Source: Bacteroidota bacterium
Lineage (GTDB): Bacteria; Bacteroidota; Bacteroidia; Flavobacteriales_D; Crocinitomicaceae
Assembly (NCBI GenBank): GCA_006226555.1
Contig: SBGS01000268.1
Location: 1-7,354, forward strand
Direction of reading: 5' to 3'
Length of the DNA stretch: 7,354 bases
Shown piece after piece: positions 6,182 to 7,354 of this stretch. Each line of letters starts with the position of its first letter. The first letter of the stretch is position 1. The position numbers were made by a program, and so were the translations under genes. The notes under the pieces were generated by a model. It made no database searches, had not been told where the DNA came from, and saw nothing but the letters and a program-made list of their open reading frames with translations.

Positions 6182-7354
6182 TTAGTGCTTATCTGAGCAA
6201 CACTCCTTTTTTGAACCATGTCCGATGAATTTTCCATTTTCATCATACATAGACATACAGTGAGCTTTCTCTTCAGCAGAGCAACCTTTTTCCTCACACA
6301 TCTTAGCACACTCCTCTTTTGTCATAGTAGAGCACTTAGACATATCACACTTCGTTGATTTGCAATTAGCTCCTTCTTTACAATCCTTTTTGTCAGCGCA
6401 ATCTTTTTTGCAATCTGATTTGCTCTCGCAAGAAGATGCTTTGTCACAATGTGCGTTATCTGTAGCACACTCAGTTTTGCATTTTTTGTCACCGTGACAT
6501 GCAGCGCCATTTTCAGCACCGTGTCCATTACCTAAGATTGGAGCGATAACAAGACCAACAAGACAAGTCAATTTGATCAAGATGTTCATTGAAGGACCAG
6601 AAGTATCTTTGAATGGATCTCCAACTGTATCTCCAGTAACCGCTGCCTTGTGAGCATCAGAACCTTTGAAAGTCATCTCACCGTTGATCTCAACTCCTGC
6701 TTCAAATGATTTTTTCGCGTTATCCCATGCACCACCGGCATTGTTCTGGAAGATCGCCCAAAGAACACCTGATACAGCAACACCTGCCATATAAGCTCCA
6801 AGTGCTTCTGCACCCATTACGAATCCGATGATTACCGGAGTAATGATGGTGATAGCTCCAGGAAGCATCATTTCACGAAGAGCAGCTTTAGTCGAAATTT
6901 CTACACATTTCCCATACTCAGGTTTACCAGTTCCTTCCATAATTCCTGGAATTTCCTTGAACTGACGACGAACCTCCATTACCATGTCCATGGCAGCTTT
7001 ACCCACAGACTTCATAGCCAAAGCAGAGAAAACTACAGGGATCATACCACCGATGAACAACGCAGCCAATACATCAGCCTTGAAAATGTTGATCCCATCG
7101 ATACCTGTAAATGTTACATACGCCGCAAATAGCGCCAATGCAGTAAGAGCAGCAGATGCAATCGCAAATCCTTTACCTACGGCAGCAGTTGTATTACCTA
7201 CAGAGTCAAGAATATCAGTACGCCCGCGCACTTCATCAGGTAATTCACTCATTTCAGCCACACCACCAGCGTTGTCAGCGATCGGTCCGAAAGCATCAAT
7301 TGCCAATTGCATTGCAGTAGTCGCCATCATTGCTGAAGCTGCGATCGCTACACC
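6182..7354 (-). CDS. hppA: membrane-bound ion-pumping pyrophosphatase, C-terminal part, with Cys-rich tail
   Basis: The gene runs off the right edge; 390 residues are visible (numbered here from the edge), about half of the usual 700-750. The enzyme splits pyrophosphate in the cytoplasm and pumps H+ or Na+ across the inner membrane. Clear family motifs are DAFGPIADNAGG (20-31), GNTTAAVGKG (53-62), AWDNAKK (209-215) and GDTVGDPFKDTSGP (241-254), which supply Asp and Lys side chains for Mg-pyrophosphate. Ala57 and Gly60 in the second motif are those of potassium-dependent enzymes; potassium-independent ones carry Lys at the first of these. The Glu in the N-terminal half that helps separate Na+ from H+ pumps is outside the window. 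Several hydrophobic helices are visible and the last, ILIKLTCLVGLVIAPILG, is where the family normally ends. Here the frame continues for about 116 residues. The ATG at 7328-7330 is internal, not the start. Confidence 0.96.
   Translation of the reverse strand, partial: GVAIAASAMMATTAMQLAIDAFGPIADNAGGVAEMSELPDEVRGRTDILDSVGNTTAAVGKGFAIASAALTALALFAAYVTFTGIDGINIFKADVLAALFIGGMIPVVFSALAMKSVGKAAMDMVMEVRRQFKEIPGIMEGTGKPEYGKCVEISTKAALREMMLPGAITIITPVIIGFVMGAEALGAYMAGVAVSGVLWAIFQNNAGGAWDNAKKSFEAGVEINGEMTFKGSDAHKAAVTGDTVGDPFKDTSGPSMNILIKLTCLVGLVIAPILGNGHGAENGAACHGDKKCKTECATDNAHCDKASSCESKSDCKKDCADKKDCKEGANCKSTKCDMSKCSTMTKEECAKMCEEKGCSAEEKAHCMSMYDENGKFIGHGSKKECCSDKH
6185..6532 (-). other. Cys/Lys-rich C-terminal extension of HppA
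   Basis: This part of hppA encodes the tail after the last membrane helix, residues 275-390 of the visible fragment. It has 17 cysteines (286, 292, 296, 303, 309, 315, 319, 325, 331, 336, 341, 349, 353, 358, 366, 385, 386), six histidines and about 20 lysines with many Asp and Glu. Cysteines are mostly three to seven residues apart, as in CKKDC, CKSTKCDMSKC and CAKMCEEKGC, and the tail closes with ECCSDKH. No CxxCH heme site and no hydrophobic helix is present. In solved membrane pyrophosphatases both termini face away from the cytoplasm, so the tail should be periplasmic. It could bind soft metals in the manner of metallothionein, or be disulfide-linked; neither is shown by the sequence. The reading frame is unbroken through the junction. 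Confidence 0.85.

Noticed and set aside
6322..6528. A 68-codon minus-strand frame in another phase within the Cys-rich tail, and a possible frameshift there.
   Set aside because: The hppA frame continues without a break from conserved family motifs through the tail, and the alternative frame shows no domain.
6185..6532. The Cys-rich tail as a c-type cytochrome domain or EF-hand.
   Set aside because: There is no CxxCH motif, and the YDENGKFIG stretch does not place acidic residues at EF-hand loop positions.
1..7354. Insertion sequences, CRISPR arrays, tRNA or rRNA genes, and defence or transfer islands.
   Set aside because: No transposase, integrase, direct repeat array or RNA gene signature was seen, and gene content and base use look uniform across the window.

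Overview
The window looks like a stretch of core chromosome from a member of the Bacteroidota, most likely Flavobacteriales. The evidence is of three kinds. Two start sites are preceded by exact copies of the Bacteroidota sigma-A -7 box TAnnTTTG. Leaders are A-rich and show no Shine-Dalgarno sequence. The gene products are typical of that group: a DPP5-like S9 peptidase, a small outer-membrane barrel, a TonB-C-like secreted protein and a potassium-type membrane pyrophosphatase. I see no mobile element, CRISPR array, tRNA or rRNA.

Layout from left to right. The 3' end of a TauE/SafE-type membrane permease (+, ends 191) is followed by a small secreted protein (+, 326-643) with a clear intrinsic terminator. 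Next is an 89-residue thioredoxin-fold protein with a CGVC site (+, 711-980). It converges, with only 5 bases between, on formate--tetrahydrofolate ligase (fhs, -, 986-2668). A 140-base gap with small hairpins separates fhs from a secreted S9 serine peptidase (-, 2809-4713). That gene shares a 94-base divergent promoter region with an outer-membrane beta-barrel protein (+, 4808-5449). The barrel gene converges, one base apart, on a YiiM-like MOSC protein (-, 5451-6086). After a strong terminator comes the 3' part of hppA, the ion-pumping membrane pyrophosphatase (-, 6182 to the right edge).

Most genes sit in single-gene units pointing towards or away from each other, so no multi-gene pathway is encoded here. 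Fhs charges one-carbon units onto tetrahydrofolate and HppA couples pyrophosphate hydrolysis to ion pumping. The peptidase, barrel and small secreted protein act in the envelope.

The most unusual point is the hppA C-terminus. After the conserved last membrane helix the frame continues for about 116 residues rich in Lys, Asp and Glu, with 17 cysteines and 6 histidines. By the known topology of the family this tail should lie in the periplasm, and I know of no described function for it. A second point is a strong terminator for the barrel gene that lies inside the coding sequence of the opposing MOSC gene.
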